Shown here in pieces: positions 34,908 through 44,050 of a stretch of DNA of 64,000 nucleotides (position 1 is the stretch's first letter; every line of letters begins with the position of its first letter). The notes beneath the pieces are model-generated. The model searched no databases. It was not told the origin of the DNA and saw only the letters and a list, made by a program, of their open reading frames with translations. Source of the DNA: Haloplanus sp. HW8-1 (GTDB lineage: Archaea > Halobacteriota > Halobacteria > Halobacteriales > Haloferacaceae); NCBI RefSeq assembly GCF_023703795.1, contig NZ_CP098518.1:2790001-2854000 (forward strand). The letters run 5' to 3'. The translations under genes were made by a program, and so were the position numbers.

Positions 34908-36115
34908 GCGCGATGCACGTCGTCCACCTCTACGACGGTCACGAGAAAGTGTACGACGGCCGGGGGTCGGTCCCGGGCGTCGTCTGGAACCTGGCACGGG
35001 AGACGGTCGCGCGCGGCCACGAGGTCACGGTCGTCGAACGTCAGTGGCGGGACCTCGACGTGACGGCGGCCCACGAGGGCGTCGCCTTCCACCGGCTGGC
35101 GCTGGCGACGGGGAGCGCGGAGCCCTGGGACCAACTCCCCTACGAGATGGTGTCGAGTCCGCTCGGGGCGGTGCGACTGATCGTCGACCGGGCCAACTTC
35201 GCCCGCGCCGCCGTTCCCCTGCTTGCCCACCACGATCCGGACGTGATCCACGTCCACCTCCCGTTCGCGGCGAACGTCCTCGTGACCGTCGCGTCCCGCT
35301 TCCGGGACCGACTCGTGTACACGGCCCACCTCGGGGAGACCGAACAGCGCGTGGTGGAACCACGCGTCTCGCCGGACGTCTACCTGGCCAAGCGGGCGGC
35401 CCGGACGATCGCGCTGAACCCCTCGATGCACGAGGCGTTCGCCGACCGCGGCGTCTCGGAGGGGGCGCTCGAAACCATCCCCAACGGCGTCGACACGACG
35501 CAGTTCGACGGCGTCACCGACGCGGACCGCGCCGGCGTGGCCGAGCGGTTCGGCGTCGACGCCGACGTGGTCGCCCTGTTCGTCGGCACGGTGACGCCGC
35601 GGAAGGGCGTCCTGGAACTCGCGCGGGCGGCCGGCCGGATCTTCCCCGTCGACGCCGACGCCGAGGTGGTCGTCGTGGGCAACACCGAGTTGGACGCCGA
35701 GTACGTCCAGTCCGTCGAGGACGCGATTACAGAGGCGGGGATCGACGACGACGTGACGCTGACCGGCTTCGTCTCCGAGCGAGACCTCGCCGCGCTCTAC
35801 GACCTCGGCGACGTCGTCGTCCTGCCGTCGTACGAGGAGGGATCGAGCATCGCCGTCGCCGAGGCGCTCGCCGCCGGGACGCCCGTGATCGGCACGCGGA
35901 TCGACGGGATCAGACAGCAGATCGACCACGGACGACACGGGTTGCTCTCGGAACCGGGCGACGTCGACGAACTGTCGCGGCACCTGGAGACGCTACTCAC
36001 CGACGACGAACGGCGCGAGACGATGGCGGCGGCGGTCGACGAGCGCGCCCACGATCTCTCGTGGTCACGGATCACGGGCGACGTCCTCGACGTCTACCGG
36101 GAGGTGGCGGCGTGA
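34904..36115 (+). CDS. GT4-family glycosyltransferase
   Basis: A 403-residue GT-B enzyme. MHVVHLYDGHEKVYDGRG begins the acceptor domain, VIHVHLPFAANVL follows, and the donor domain shows VALFVGTVTPRKGVLELARA, VVVVGNTEL and the E-x7-E region SYEEGSSIAVAEALAAG. The GTG at 34904 is chosen because it overlaps the previous stop by 4 nt like every other junction in the block; ATG 34913 is the alternative. It overlaps the following gene by 4 nt. Confidence 0.9.
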   Translation: MSAMHVVHLYDGHEKVYDGRGSVPGVVWNLARETVARGHEVTVVERQWRDLDVTAAHEGVAFHRLALATGSAEPWDQLPYEMVSSPLGAVRLIVDRANFARAAVPLLAHHDPDVIHVHLPFAANVLVTVASRFRDRLVYTAHLGETEQRVVEPRVSPDVYLAKRAARTIALNPSMHEAFADRGVSEGALETIPNGVDTTQFDGVTDADRAGVAERFGVDADVVALFVGTVTPRKGVLELARAAGRIFPVDADAEVVVVGNTELDAEYVQSVEDAITEAGIDDDVTLTGFVSERDLAALYDLGDVVVLPSYEEGSSIAVAEALAAGTPVIGTRIDGIRQQIDHGRHGLLSEPGDVDELSRHLETLLTDDERRETMAAAVDERAHDLSWSRITGDVLDVYREVAA

Positions 36116-37362
36116 GAAACGTCGTCCTCGTGACGTTCGACAGTCTCCGGGCGGACCACTGCGGGTTCATGGGCTACGACCGCGACACCACGCCGACACT
36201 CGACGCGATGGCCGCCGAGGGGCTGAACTTCGAACACGCCATCTCGCCGGGGCCGTCGACGCCGGAGTCCATGCCGGTGATCATGACCGGGGAGTTCCCG
36301 GTCGGCAGCGACGATTCGGGGTCGTCGCTGCTCGCGACCCGCCGGGCCAAGATCAGGCGACACATGAAGACACGGGAGACGCTGGCCGAGCGCTTCGGCC
36401 GGGCGGGGTACGCGACGGCCGCCTTCTCGCCGAACCCGTACACCTCGCGGTACTTCGGATTCGATCGGGGGTTCGACCGCTTCGAGGACTTCATGGGCGG
36501 CTCACGGGAGGAACTGTACCAGCGGATGCTCGACGGCGCACTCGCCGGCCTTCCGCTCGGATCGGTGCTGCCGGTCCGAATCCTCCTCAACTGGATCCAG
36601 CGCGAGGAAGTGTTCAAACCGTGGGAGGACTTCTACGACGCGATCCGCGCGTGGACCGAACAGGCCCCCGAGCCGTACTTCCTGTGGATCCTGCTGATGG
36701 ACACCCACGATCCGTACCTCGTGCCCGACGACTACCGGACCCAGTCGTGGCGGGCGATGTACCACGCCAACTATCGGCTCTGGCGACAGGGCCACGAGCC
36801 GCCGTTCTCGGAGACGACCCACGAGCGACTGGTGCGGGCGTACGACGACTCCATCGCGTACGCGGACGCGTTCCTCGACCGACTGCGGACCGACCTCGCG
36901 GACGACGACCCGCTGATCGCCGTCCACGGCGACCACGGCGAGGCGTTCGGCGAACACGGCACCTACGGCCACCACCAGCGACTGTTCGAGGAGAACGTCC
37001 ACGTGCCATTCGTCGTCGAGGGGGCGGCCGACCGGAACGTGACGGCGCCGGTCACGCTCCAGCGGACGCCGGAGCTCCTCGAATCGCTCGCCATCGACGG
37101 GGAACTGCCGGCGTTCGACGACCGGAACGTGCCGGCCCGGACGCTCGACGTGGACCGGTCGGCCGTGCGCGCCCGGACGTACAAGTACCTGCGCGACGGG
37201 GACGAGGTACGCCTGTACGACCTCGTGACCGACCCCGGGGAGGAGTCGCCGAGTCGCGACCTCGACCCCGTGGCTCGGGCGCCGGTGACGGCACGGGAGG
37301 AACACGTCGCCGAGCGGCGTCGGATTCGCGACGCGGTGTCGGACCGGGGGGATCGGCTGTGA
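36112..37362 (+). CDS. Sulfatase-like alkaline-phosphatase-superfamily protein 1
   Basis: A 416-residue enzyme with the superfamily metal sites: NVVLVTFDSLRADHCGF (D10) and VHGDHGEAFGEHGTYGH (D274, H275). Where sulfatases carry the formylglycine motif C/S-x-P-x-R, it reads PGPSTPESMPVIMTG, with T50 in the nucleophile place. LDP-type sulfatase annotation is therefore uncertain; phosphoryl or phosphodiester chemistry is plausible. No signal peptide is present, so it is predicted cytoplasmic. The GTG start overlaps the GT4 stop by 4 nt. It is very similar to the next gene. Confidence 0.85.
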   Translation: MRNVVLVTFDSLRADHCGFMGYDRDTTPTLDAMAAEGLNFEHAISPGPSTPESMPVIMTGEFPVGSDDSGSSLLATRRAKIRRHMKTRETLAERFGRAGYATAAFSPNPYTSRYFGFDRGFDRFEDFMGGSREELYQRMLDGALAGLPLGSVLPVRILLNWIQREEVFKPWEDFYDAIRAWTEQAPEPYFLWILLMDTHDPYLVPDDYRTQSWRAMYHANYRLWRQGHEPPFSETTHERLVRAYDDSIAYADAFLDRLRTDLADDDPLIAVHGDHGEAFGEHGTYGHHQRLFEENVHVPFVVEGAADRNVTAPVTLQRTPELLESLAIDGELPAFDDRNVPARTLDVDRSAVRARTYKYLRDGDEVRLYDLVTDPGEESPSRDLDPVARAPVTAREEHVAERRRIRDAVSDRGDRL

Positions 37363-38687
37363 CCGACCGTCGAAACGTCGTGCTGGTGAGCGTCGACAGT
37401 GTCCGGGCGGACCACTGCGGGTTCATGGGCTACGACCGCGACACCACGCCCACCCTCGACGCGATGGCCGAGACGGGGCTGTACTTCGAGAACGCCGTCG
37501 CGCCCGGCCCGAGCACGTACGACTCGATGCCGGCCGTCTTCACCGGTCGCCGGATGGCGCCACACACCGTCGGGGAGACGTTCGAGGGCGACACGCTCGA
37601 CCGCAAGACCGAGAACATCGCACGGAACATGCACGGCGAGACGCTCGCCGAGTGGTTCGACCGCCAGGGCTACGCGACCGGGGCGTTCACCACGAACCCC
37701 TACACGGGCGAGCACACCGCGTTCGCGCGCGGCTTCGACCGGTACGAGGATTTCATGGACGGCGGCGAGGGGACGCTCATGCAGAAGGCCGCCCACGTCC
37801 CGGTGTTCGCGGAACTCAAACACCTCGTGACGCTCGTCCGGGGCGACCGGGCGTCGATGCGGTGGTCCGAGTACTATCGGGAGATCGTCGAGTGGGTCCG
37901 GAATGCCCCGGAGCCGTACTTCCTCTGGATCTTCCTGCTCGATACGCACACGCCGTACCTTGTCGACGGCGAGTACCGATCGGAGACGGGACCGCTGGGT
38001 ATGTACTACCACAACTGGAAACTGTGGATGGCCAAGAAGTGGCTGGACTCGGACGGGTCGTCGCTGGATCGCGACAGCCTCGTCTCGCTGTACGACGACG
38101 CGATCCGCGCCACGGACGCGTTCCTCGACCGACTGCTCGCCGATCTGGGCGACACCGATCCGGCGGTGGTCGTCCACGCGGACCACGGCGAGGCGTTCGG
38201 CGAACACGGCACCTACGGCCACCAGGGAACGCTCTACGAGGAGAACGTCCACGTGCCGCTGGTGGTCCACGGCGGGACGGTCGAGGGTGTGGAGCGGCGA
38301 CCGACCTCGTTGACCCAGCTCCCGGCCATCCTCCGGGCGGTCGCGAGCGACAGAGACCCACGGGACGGGGCGACCGATCGGCCGGACATCGCCACGGCGA
38401 CGACGTGGGACGGGCGGCGGTTCGCCGTCCGGGGCCGGCGGCTGAAATACATCGCGACGGTTGATCCCGAGACCGGAAGCCCCACCGAGGAAGCGGTGTA
38501 CGATCTGGCGTCCGACGAGGACGAGCAGCGGAACCTCGCGGCAGAACACAGGGCTGTCGTCGACGCATGTCGGACGATGGTCCAGCAACAGTTTCACCAC
38601 GGAAAAGAGGTGACGAACGTCGCGGATCGGGCCGCGGCGTTGGTGGCGGAGGAAGACGAGACTGCGAAGACCCCCGATCGATCATGA
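37359..38687 (+). CDS. Sulfatase-like alkaline-phosphatase-superfamily protein 2
   Basis: A 442-residue paralogue of the preceding protein: VVLVSVDSVRADHCGFMGY (D13), PGPSTYDSMPAVFTG (T53; the proline after Thr is replaced by Tyr) and VHADHGEAFGEHGTYGH. The shared GYDRDTTPTLDAMA implies tandem duplication. A C-terminal extension of about 30 residues is added. The GTG start overlaps the upstream stop by 4 nt, and its TGA overlaps the GT2 ATG by 4 nt. It probably decorates the glycan assembled by the flanking transferases. Confidence 0.85.
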   Translation: MTDRRNVVLVSVDSVRADHCGFMGYDRDTTPTLDAMAETGLYFENAVAPGPSTYDSMPAVFTGRRMAPHTVGETFEGDTLDRKTENIARNMHGETLAEWFDRQGYATGAFTTNPYTGEHTAFARGFDRYEDFMDGGEGTLMQKAAHVPVFAELKHLVTLVRGDRASMRWSEYYREIVEWVRNAPEPYFLWIFLLDTHTPYLVDGEYRSETGPLGMYYHNWKLWMAKKWLDSDGSSLDRDSLVSLYDDAIRATDAFLDRLLADLGDTDPAVVVHADHGEAFGEHGTYGHQGTLYEENVHVPLVVHGGTVEGVERRPTSLTQLPAILRAVASDRDPRDGATDRPDIATATTWDGRRFAVRGRRLKYIATVDPETGSPTEEAVYDLASDEDEQRNLAAEHRAVVDACRTMVQQQFHHGKEVTNVADRAAALVAEEDETAKTPDRS

Positions 38688-39628
38688 AAACGAGCATCAT
38701 CATCGCGACGTACGAACGCCAGGACGACGTGGTCGAGTGTGTCCACTCCCTCCGCAATCAGTTCGAGCAACCCGACGAGATAATCATCGTCGACGACGGC
38801 GATCTCGAGCGCACACGGGACCGTCTCGCCGAAAACGGGATGCTCGATGACGTCACCCACATCGGCGGGCCGGGCGAGGGGCGGATGGCGAGTCGGAACG
38901 TCGGCGTCGCGAATGCGTCCGGGGACATCGTCTGCTTTCTGGACGACGACGTGATTCTGCCACCGATCTGGCTGCGTGAAGTGGTCGAAACGTACGAACG
39001 AAACGAGGACGCCAGCGGCGTCGGGGGGCACGTGTTGAACTTCAACCCCGACGAAATCCGGAAAGCCAACATGGAGTCGCTCGGGTACCGGGCGCTCACC
39101 GCGTTTCGGCTACTGTTTCTGCACGACAGAATCGGTGACTTCAGTCCGATCGGCGTCCTCTGGGCGCCGCATACGCTCGTCGGCGGCGGTGAACAGGACG
39201 CCGAGGCGTTCCAAGGCTGCAACATGACGTTTCGGGCCGACGTGTTCGAGGAGTACGAGTTCGACGAGTGGTACGGCGCGACCGGCTCGTTCACCTGTGA
39301 GGAACTCGATATCTGTGCGCGTCTGGCCGCCGACGGCCGTCGGCTGGTGTACAATCCCCGTGCGACGGTCGTCCACAAGCGGAGCACCGGTCCCGACAGG
39401 CAGACGGACGGACCGGACTACGCCAACGTGACCAACCTGTCGTACTTCCTTCTGAAGAGCCCCCGCTTCGGCGTAGCGAATTTTCTTCTGTTCGCGTGTC
39501 TGATCACGGGATATTCGTTGCTCGGCCGTGACGCCGAATACGTCAAACGGGTGTTCGCGGGACTGGGGCATTACGCACGACAGACCGACTCCGGATGGCT
39601 GACCAGTCTGACGAGCAAGCTACTATGA
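38684..39628 (+). CDS. GT2-family glycosyltransferase
   Basis: A 314-residue GT-A enzyme: SIIIATYERQDDVVECVHSL, EIIIVDDGDLERT, IVCFLDDDVILPPIWLREVV (DxD motif), FQGCNMTFRADVF and GATGSFTCEELDICARL, the acidic catalytic-base region. A hydrophobic stretch near 275-295 (ANFLLFACLITGYSLLG) suggests membrane attachment. Its ATG overlaps the stop of sulfatase-like protein 2 and its TGA overlaps the next ATG, each by 4 nt. Confidence 0.9.
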   Translation: MKTSIIIATYERQDDVVECVHSLRNQFEQPDEIIIVDDGDLERTRDRLAENGMLDDVTHIGGPGEGRMASRNVGVANASGDIVCFLDDDVILPPIWLREVVETYERNEDASGVGGHVLNFNPDEIRKANMESLGYRALTAFRLLFLHDRIGDFSPIGVLWAPHTLVGGGEQDAEAFQGCNMTFRADVFEEYEFDEWYGATGSFTCEELDICARLAADGRRLVYNPRATVVHKRSTGPDRQTDGPDYANVTNLSYFLLKSPRFGVANFLLFACLITGYSLLGRDAEYVKRVFAGLGHYARQTDSGWLTSLTSKLL

Positions 39629-40557
39629 ACGACGAGACAGTCTCGGTGGTCATTCCGACGTACTTCCGGAACGAACGGCTGCGCGAGGCCATCGAGAGCG
39701 TCCGGGCACAGACCTACGAGCCGATCGAGATCATCGTCGTCGACGGCTCCGAGGAGGCACACGCTCGTCCGGTCGCCGAGAACTACGACGTCCGGTACAT
39801 CCCACAGGACGAGGACCGGGGGCCACACGCCGGGCGGAGCGAGGGCGCACAGGTGGCCGAGGGAGCGTACGTGAACTTCCTCGACGACGACGACCGGTTT
39901 CACCCGCGAAAGATCGAAAAGCAGCGATCGGTGCTCGACGCGAACGACGAGGTCGGCGTGGTCTACTGTGGCATCGAGTGGGAGAACGGCCACCCGGTGC
40001 TGCCCGATCCCGACGTGCGGGGCGACGTCCTCGACCGGGCGCTCATGTTCGACATGACGCCGAGTAGTCCGTCGACGATGCTGATCGACGCCGACGTACT
40101 CGACGCGATCCTCCCCTTCGAGAACCTCCACGGCGCCGACGACATGGGGATGAAGATCGAACTGGCCCAGCGGTGTGCGTTCGATTTCGTGGACGAACCC
40201 CTGGTGACCAAGGGCGACGACGGCGACGGTCTCGGCGGCTCGCGGGAGAACATCGAAGGGCGGTTCACGCTCGTCGACCGGTATCGGGACCTCTACGACC
40301 GACATCCGCCACACGTTCGCCGAACCGCCGTGGGTCACACGCACCTCCTCGACGCGGAGTTGACGCTGAACCGGACGGTGTGGTCGCCGCGAGCGATCAG
40401 GCAGGCGGCGCTGGCGTGCTATCACGTGCCGGGGCTGCCGCTCTCTTTCGCCGGCTATCTGGTCGCGTCCGTGTTCGGCCGGCCGGGACGTGACGTCGCG
40501 AGGGGGGTCTACTCGGCGCTGGTACTCGGCGACGAACACCGGGGCAAGATCACGTAG
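39625..40557 (+). CDS. GT2-family glycosyltransferase (paralogue of 31447)
   Basis: A 310-residue GT-A enzyme: VSVVIPTYFRNERLREAI, IEIIVVDGSEEAHARPV, YVNFLDDDDRFHPRKI and GADDMGMKIELAQRC. It matches the minus-strand GT2 at 31447-32388 end to end, including GVVYCGIEWENG and the C-terminal SALVLGDEHRGK. ATG 39625 is used because it overlaps the upstream stop by 4 nt; an in-frame ATG at 39595 would add ten residues. It is the last gene of the coupled block and convergent with sulfatase-like protein 3. Confidence 0.9.
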   Translation: MNDETVSVVIPTYFRNERLREAIESVRAQTYEPIEIIVVDGSEEAHARPVAENYDVRYIPQDEDRGPHAGRSEGAQVAEGAYVNFLDDDDRFHPRKIEKQRSVLDANDEVGVVYCGIEWENGHPVLPDPDVRGDVLDRALMFDMTPSSPSTMLIDADVLDAILPFENLHGADDMGMKIELAQRCAFDFVDEPLVTKGDDGDGLGGSRENIEGRFTLVDRYRDLYDRHPPHVRRTAVGHTHLLDAELTLNRTVWSPRAIRQAALACYHVPGLPLSFAGYLVASVFGRPGRDVARGVYSALVLGDEHRGKIT

Positions 40558-40563
40558 CCGGCG

Positions 40564-41859
40564 CTACCCGTCGTCGGGGATCGTCTCCGCGGCCGCGGAG
40601 ACGGCGGCACACTCCCAGCCGTGTGCGTCGAACCGATCGAGGACCGCCCGCAGGAGGGCGGCGGGTTCGGCCATCTCGGCCTCGGCGATCAGGTTTCGCG
40701 TCTCGCCCGGGTCGACGGTCGTTCGATACAGCTCCGCCGGCTGGAAGTCGTAGAGGTAGTCGGCGAACGTCTCGTCGGCGCTGATATACGTCCAGTCGTC
40801 GGTCCGGACGGCGGTCCGTTCGGCCTCCTCGGTCCGGGAGAGGAGGAAGTTACGGGCGGAGGCAGTCGGATCGAGACCGCCGGAACCGGCACGGGTGACG
40901 TACGCCGGCAGATCCCGGAGTGTGACGGGAGTCTCGATCCGGCCCGTCGTCTCGGCCCCGTGGATCAGGAAGGGGACGTGGAGGTTCTCCTGGTAGAGTT
41001 GGGGACGGTGGCCGTAGGTGCCGTGTTCGTGGAACGACTCCCCGTGGTCGGCGTGGACGACGGTCGTCGGATCGTCGTCCGCGAGGTCGTCGAGGAGGCG
41101 GTCGACGAACGCGTCCACCGACCGGACGGTGTCCCGATAGGCGCGCGCGAGGCGGGTTTCGAGGTGAGCGGGGAGCGGATCCGTATACCCGTGAAACCGA
41201 CTGTGGCGGACGTTGCTGTAGTACATCGCCGGCGTGGAGTTCTCCTCGCGATAGCGAGACGGGGTGAAGTAGGGTTGGTGAGGGTCGAGGAGGAAGACCC
41301 AGAGGAAGTACGGTTCGTCGAGTTCCGCACGGGCCTCGATGATCAGGTCGTAGAAGTCGGGCCAGGTGAGCAGCCAGTCGTCGACGCCGGCGTCGGTGAG
41401 CGTGCCGATCGCCCGTCCGAGCGGGAGGCTCCGGGGTTCGACGTCGCTGTTCTGGACGGCGTGGAAGACGTCGAATCCCCGGTCGAAGTTGGTCTCCGCG
41501 TCGGTCCACGGGTTCGCGGTGACGCCCGCGGTGTCGTAGCCGAGCGCCCCGAACCGTTCGGGCACGGTGCGAAAGCGATCGAGGTGTCGCCGGATGCGGG
41601 CACGTCGCTCGACGTGTGCCGACCGCTTCTCGTCGTAGCTCCGGTACACGCCGAGGTCGCGCTGCCGGACGAACTCGCCGGTGAAGACGACCGGCATCGA
41701 CGACGGCGTTCGGGGGCCGGGGGCGAACGCCTGTTCGAAGACGAGGCCGTCGGCGGCCATCGCGTCGAGGGTCGGCGTCAGGTCGCGGTCGGCGCCCAGA
41801 AAGCCACAGTGGTCCGCACGCAGGCTGTCGACGGTGACGAGGATCACGTTCTCGCTCAT
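40564..41859 (-). CDS. Sulfatase-like alkaline-phosphatase-superfamily protein 3
   Basis: A 431-residue protein: NVILVTVDSLRADHCGFLG (D11), PGPRTPSSMPVVFTG with T51 at the nucleophile place and Arg just before it, FLLDPHQPYFTPSRY and VHADHGESFHEHGTYGH. The C/S-x-P-x-R formylglycine motif is absent. No signal peptide is visible. It is transcribed toward the GT2 operon and separated from it by only 6 nt, so it is a unit of its own with its promoter near 41870-41930. Confidence 0.85.
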   Translation of the reverse strand: MSENVILVTVDSLRADHCGFLGADRDLTPTLDAMAADGLVFEQAFAPGPRTPSSMPVVFTGEFVRQRDLGVYRSYDEKRSAHVERRARIRRHLDRFRTVPERFGALGYDTAGVTANPWTDAETNFDRGFDVFHAVQNSDVEPRSLPLGRAIGTLTDAGVDDWLLTWPDFYDLIIEARAELDEPYFLWVFLLDPHQPYFTPSRYREENSTPAMYYSNVRHSRFHGYTDPLPAHLETRLARAYRDTVRSVDAFVDRLLDDLADDDPTTVVHADHGESFHEHGTYGHRPQLYQENLHVPFLIHGAETTGRIETPVTLRDLPAYVTRAGSGGLDPTASARNFLLSRTEEAERTAVRTDDWTYISADETFADYLYDFQPAELYRTTVDPGETRNLIAEAEMAEPAALLRAVLDRFDAHGWECAAVSAAAETIPDDG

Positions 41860-41999
41860 CTCGGGAGTCCCCTCCGGCGCGTGATCGACCGCACGACCCG
41901 TAGTCGTCTACGATCATTGATAGATCTACCGGTGGATCTCACTGGCCGAACGACGCGTTCGAGGACAGACGAGACACCGGACACGCCGAACCGGCGGTG

Positions 42000-42007
42000 G
42001 TTATATG
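42000..42007 (+). promoter_or_regulatory. TATA box before small membrane protein gene
   Basis: GTTATATG is centred 28 nt before ATG 42031, with typical leaderless spacing. Confidence 0.5.
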
Positions 42008-42030
42008 TTCGCCGCCGACCCAGTCGGGGT

Positions 42031-42312
42031 ATGCGACTCTCGATTCTCGGCCCGGAGGGGAGCGGTACCCTTCCCGTTCGGCTGGGGTTCGAGATCGGTC
42101 CGGGAGACGTGTTCGTCGCGCTCGTTCTCGTCTACCTGCTGGCGTATCTCTACCTGCTCGAACCGATCAAGACGGCAGCGGGGAACAAACGGGAGGTCAG
42201 ACACATGTTGCTCGCGGTGGCGCTCCCGCTCGTGGTGACGTTCCTCGCCGTGCTCACGTTCACCATCTTCCAGCGCGAAGTGGTGCTGTTCGCCGTCGGG
42301 GTGCTCGGCTGA
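42031..42312 (+). CDS. Small membrane protein (93 aa)
   Basis: MRLSILGPEGSGTLPVRLGF precedes two hydrophobic segments (about 29-45 and 60-84) separated by a basic loop (EPIKTAAGNKREVRH). The family is not recognised. A clear TATA box lies 28 nt upstream. It is isolated between a sulfatase-like gene and a CPBP-family gene, so context gives little information on its role. Confidence 0.65.
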   Translation: MRLSILGPEGSGTLPVRLGFEIGPGDVFVALVLVYLLAYLYLLEPIKTAAGNKREVRHMLLAVALPLVVTFLAVLTFTIFQREVVLFAVGVLG

Positions 42313-42533
42313 CCCACGAGTCGACCCGTGGAGACCCGTGGCGCGATCCGAGTCGACGTCGCCCCTGCGTCGCCCGCGGCCACGTCCTCGTCACCGACCC
42401 GCCCCGAGGCACGGGGACACGGCGGCCGTACTCGTGAACGTCGCTTCGGACCGTGCTGATGGGACACGTCACGTCCGGGACGCGACGGGACGAGAATCGT
42501 TGCGAGACGGCGGGAGACGGCACGGTCCGAGAG

Positions 42534-43352
42534 TCAGGCCAGCGGCAGCGCGGGGACCACGCCGGCCGAGACTGCGGGAAGCACGACCATGAGAGACAGG
42601 TTCACCGTTCCACGGCAGACGATCGGCACCACCAGCGACTCGCTCAGTTCGTAGCCGAGTCCGTAGATCACGCCCGCACCGAGCGCGAGAGCGACGGCCG
42701 TCCCGCCGAACGCAGCCTGCATCGTGGCGAACACCACGGCGACGGTACCGACGCCGAACCACGGGCCGACGGAGCGACGGAGCGCGGACTGCAGGACGCC
42801 ACGGAGGAGGACCTCCTCGGCGATCACGCCGACGACGACGACCGCGCCGAGCAGCCACAGGCCGTCGCCCGTCACCGTCGGGAGGAGGGAAGGGACGTCG
42901 ACGAGACGAGATTCGACGGCGCCGACGACGGCCCCGACGACGACCGCGGCCGGGGTCCACAGAAGCGTCCCCCGCGGATCGAGCAGCGGTTCCACGGCCT
43001 CGCTACGCCGGAGATACCACATGCCTGCGAGGGGAAACGGGGCGTACACCAGCGGCACCCAGAGGACGGTCAGATCGAGGAAGACGGGCATCGAGAGGTT
43101 GACCAGCCGAAACACCGTCAGCAAGGCGAACCCCGCGAGGACGGGGACGGGACTCGGCACGCGGAGCGGGAGGAGCGTACAGAACAGGAGGATGACGACG
43201 TAAACCCAGAGCGCCGACTGGACCAGCCCGGCGGAGAGGAACAGTTCACCCAAGAGGAGTCCCAGCGCCGGGAGGAACACGGCCAACATCGCGTTCGACG
43301 TGACGTCCGGAGCCACGTCGAGGGACGTCGAGGGGAGGGAGATCCGAGACAT
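42534..43352 (-). CDS. CPBP/Abi-like intramembrane protease homologue, degenerate motifs
   Basis: A 272-residue protein with about eight membrane segments. Motif 1 of the CPBP (CAAX protease/bacteriocin-processing) family is intact: GVIAEEVLLRGVLQSA (E179, E180, R184). The histidines of motifs 2 and 3 appear replaced: FATMQAAFG has Gln212 for FxxxH and RGTVN has Arg247 for HxxxN. It may be a non-catalytic member. A TTTTATAACT promoter on the minus strand lies at about 43371-43380, 27 nt before the ATG. Confidence 0.8.
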   Translation of the reverse strand: MSRISLPSTSLDVAPDVTSNAMLAVFLPALGLLLGELFLSAGLVQSALWVYVVILLFCTLLPLRVPSPVPVLAGFALLTVFRLVNLSMPVFLDLTVLWVPLVYAPFPLAGMWYLRRSEAVEPLLDPRGTLLWTPAAVVVGAVVGAVESRLVDVPSLLPTVTGDGLWLLGAVVVVGVIAEEVLLRGVLQSALRRSVGPWFGVGTVAVVFATMQAAFGGTAVALALGAGVIYGLGYELSESLVVPIVCRGTVNLSLMVVLPAVSAGVVPALPLA

Positions 43353-43543
43353 GTTCAGGGGTGTAGTGGTAGTTATAAAAGCTTAATCGGCCGATTTCGG
43401 CGTATGATAACGACGGACGGTGGCCTGTGTGGCCACTCCCTCGGAGTGGGCTACCTGATCGCGTCCCACCGCCGGCCCCGAGGGACCATACGGAACGGGA
43501 CGACACGGGGTCGTCCCGTCCGGGCGAAGCCGGATCGGCGAGA

Positions 43544-43777
43544 TCACCCGTCGAGGTAGCCGAGCGACTCCAGGCGGTCCCTGACCTCGTCCTCGTCAAC
43601 CTCCTCGAAGTCGTCGTCTTCGGTCTCCTGTTCGACGTGGTAGAGAACCTCTTCCATGACGAAGGTGATGTAATCGGCCGGGTCGTCCCACTCGGTCCGC
43701 GGGAGGCGGTCCTCGACTCGCTCGACGATTCGGGTCGGCAGTTCGACCGCCCGTGCCTGCTCGTACTCGTTCGACAT
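43544..43777 (-). CDS. Small ribbon-helix-helix-like protein (77 aa)
   Basis: MSNEYEQARAVELPTRIVER opens a strand-helix-helix pattern (AVELPTRIVERVEDRL, then DPADYITFVMEEVLYHVEQ) like CopG-type antitoxins and regulators, followed by an acidic C-terminal region ending RDRLESLGYLDG. Related small proteins are common in haloarchaeal sulfatase loci. It is divergent from sulfatase-like protein 4. DNA or protein binding is inferred. Confidence 0.65.
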   Translation of the reverse strand: MSNEYEQARAVELPTRIVERVEDRLPRTEWDDPADYITFVMEEVLYHVEQETEDDDFEEVDEDEVRDRLESLGYLDG

Positions 43778-44010
43778 GTGATCGGTCGGGAGTATATGAT
43801 TTCTCATCACACATATTCCTTTCCGTACACGAGACGAGGATGCGACGAGTGGGGCGCCGGCGGGAACGCCACCCCCGTCACGATCGTTCGACGCCGGGAG
43901 CGCCGAGATTGGGGCGACGGTGGCGACACGAGCGGTCGGGATCGCACGAACGTTATCCGGAGTTACGGCGGGACGTTTCGGAACCTGGCAACACACGGGG
44001 ATGTCTCAAG

Positions 44011-44023
44011 GTTTTTATTTATC
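44011..44023 (+). promoter_or_regulatory. TATA region before mini-ORF/sulfatase-like 4
   Basis: GTTTTTATTTATC lies about 34 nt before the mini-ORF ATG at 44051 and nearly 100 nt before the main start at 44113. Confidence 0.45.
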
Positions 44024-44050
44024 GCACGACATATCGAGGTCGACGGATCA

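Noticed and set aside
42453-43559. 368-codon plus-strand frame opposite the CPBP gene
   Set aside because: A low-complexity Glu/Arg/Asp/Gly shadow frame; the minus strand encodes a clear membrane protein with an EEVLLRG motif and its own promoter.
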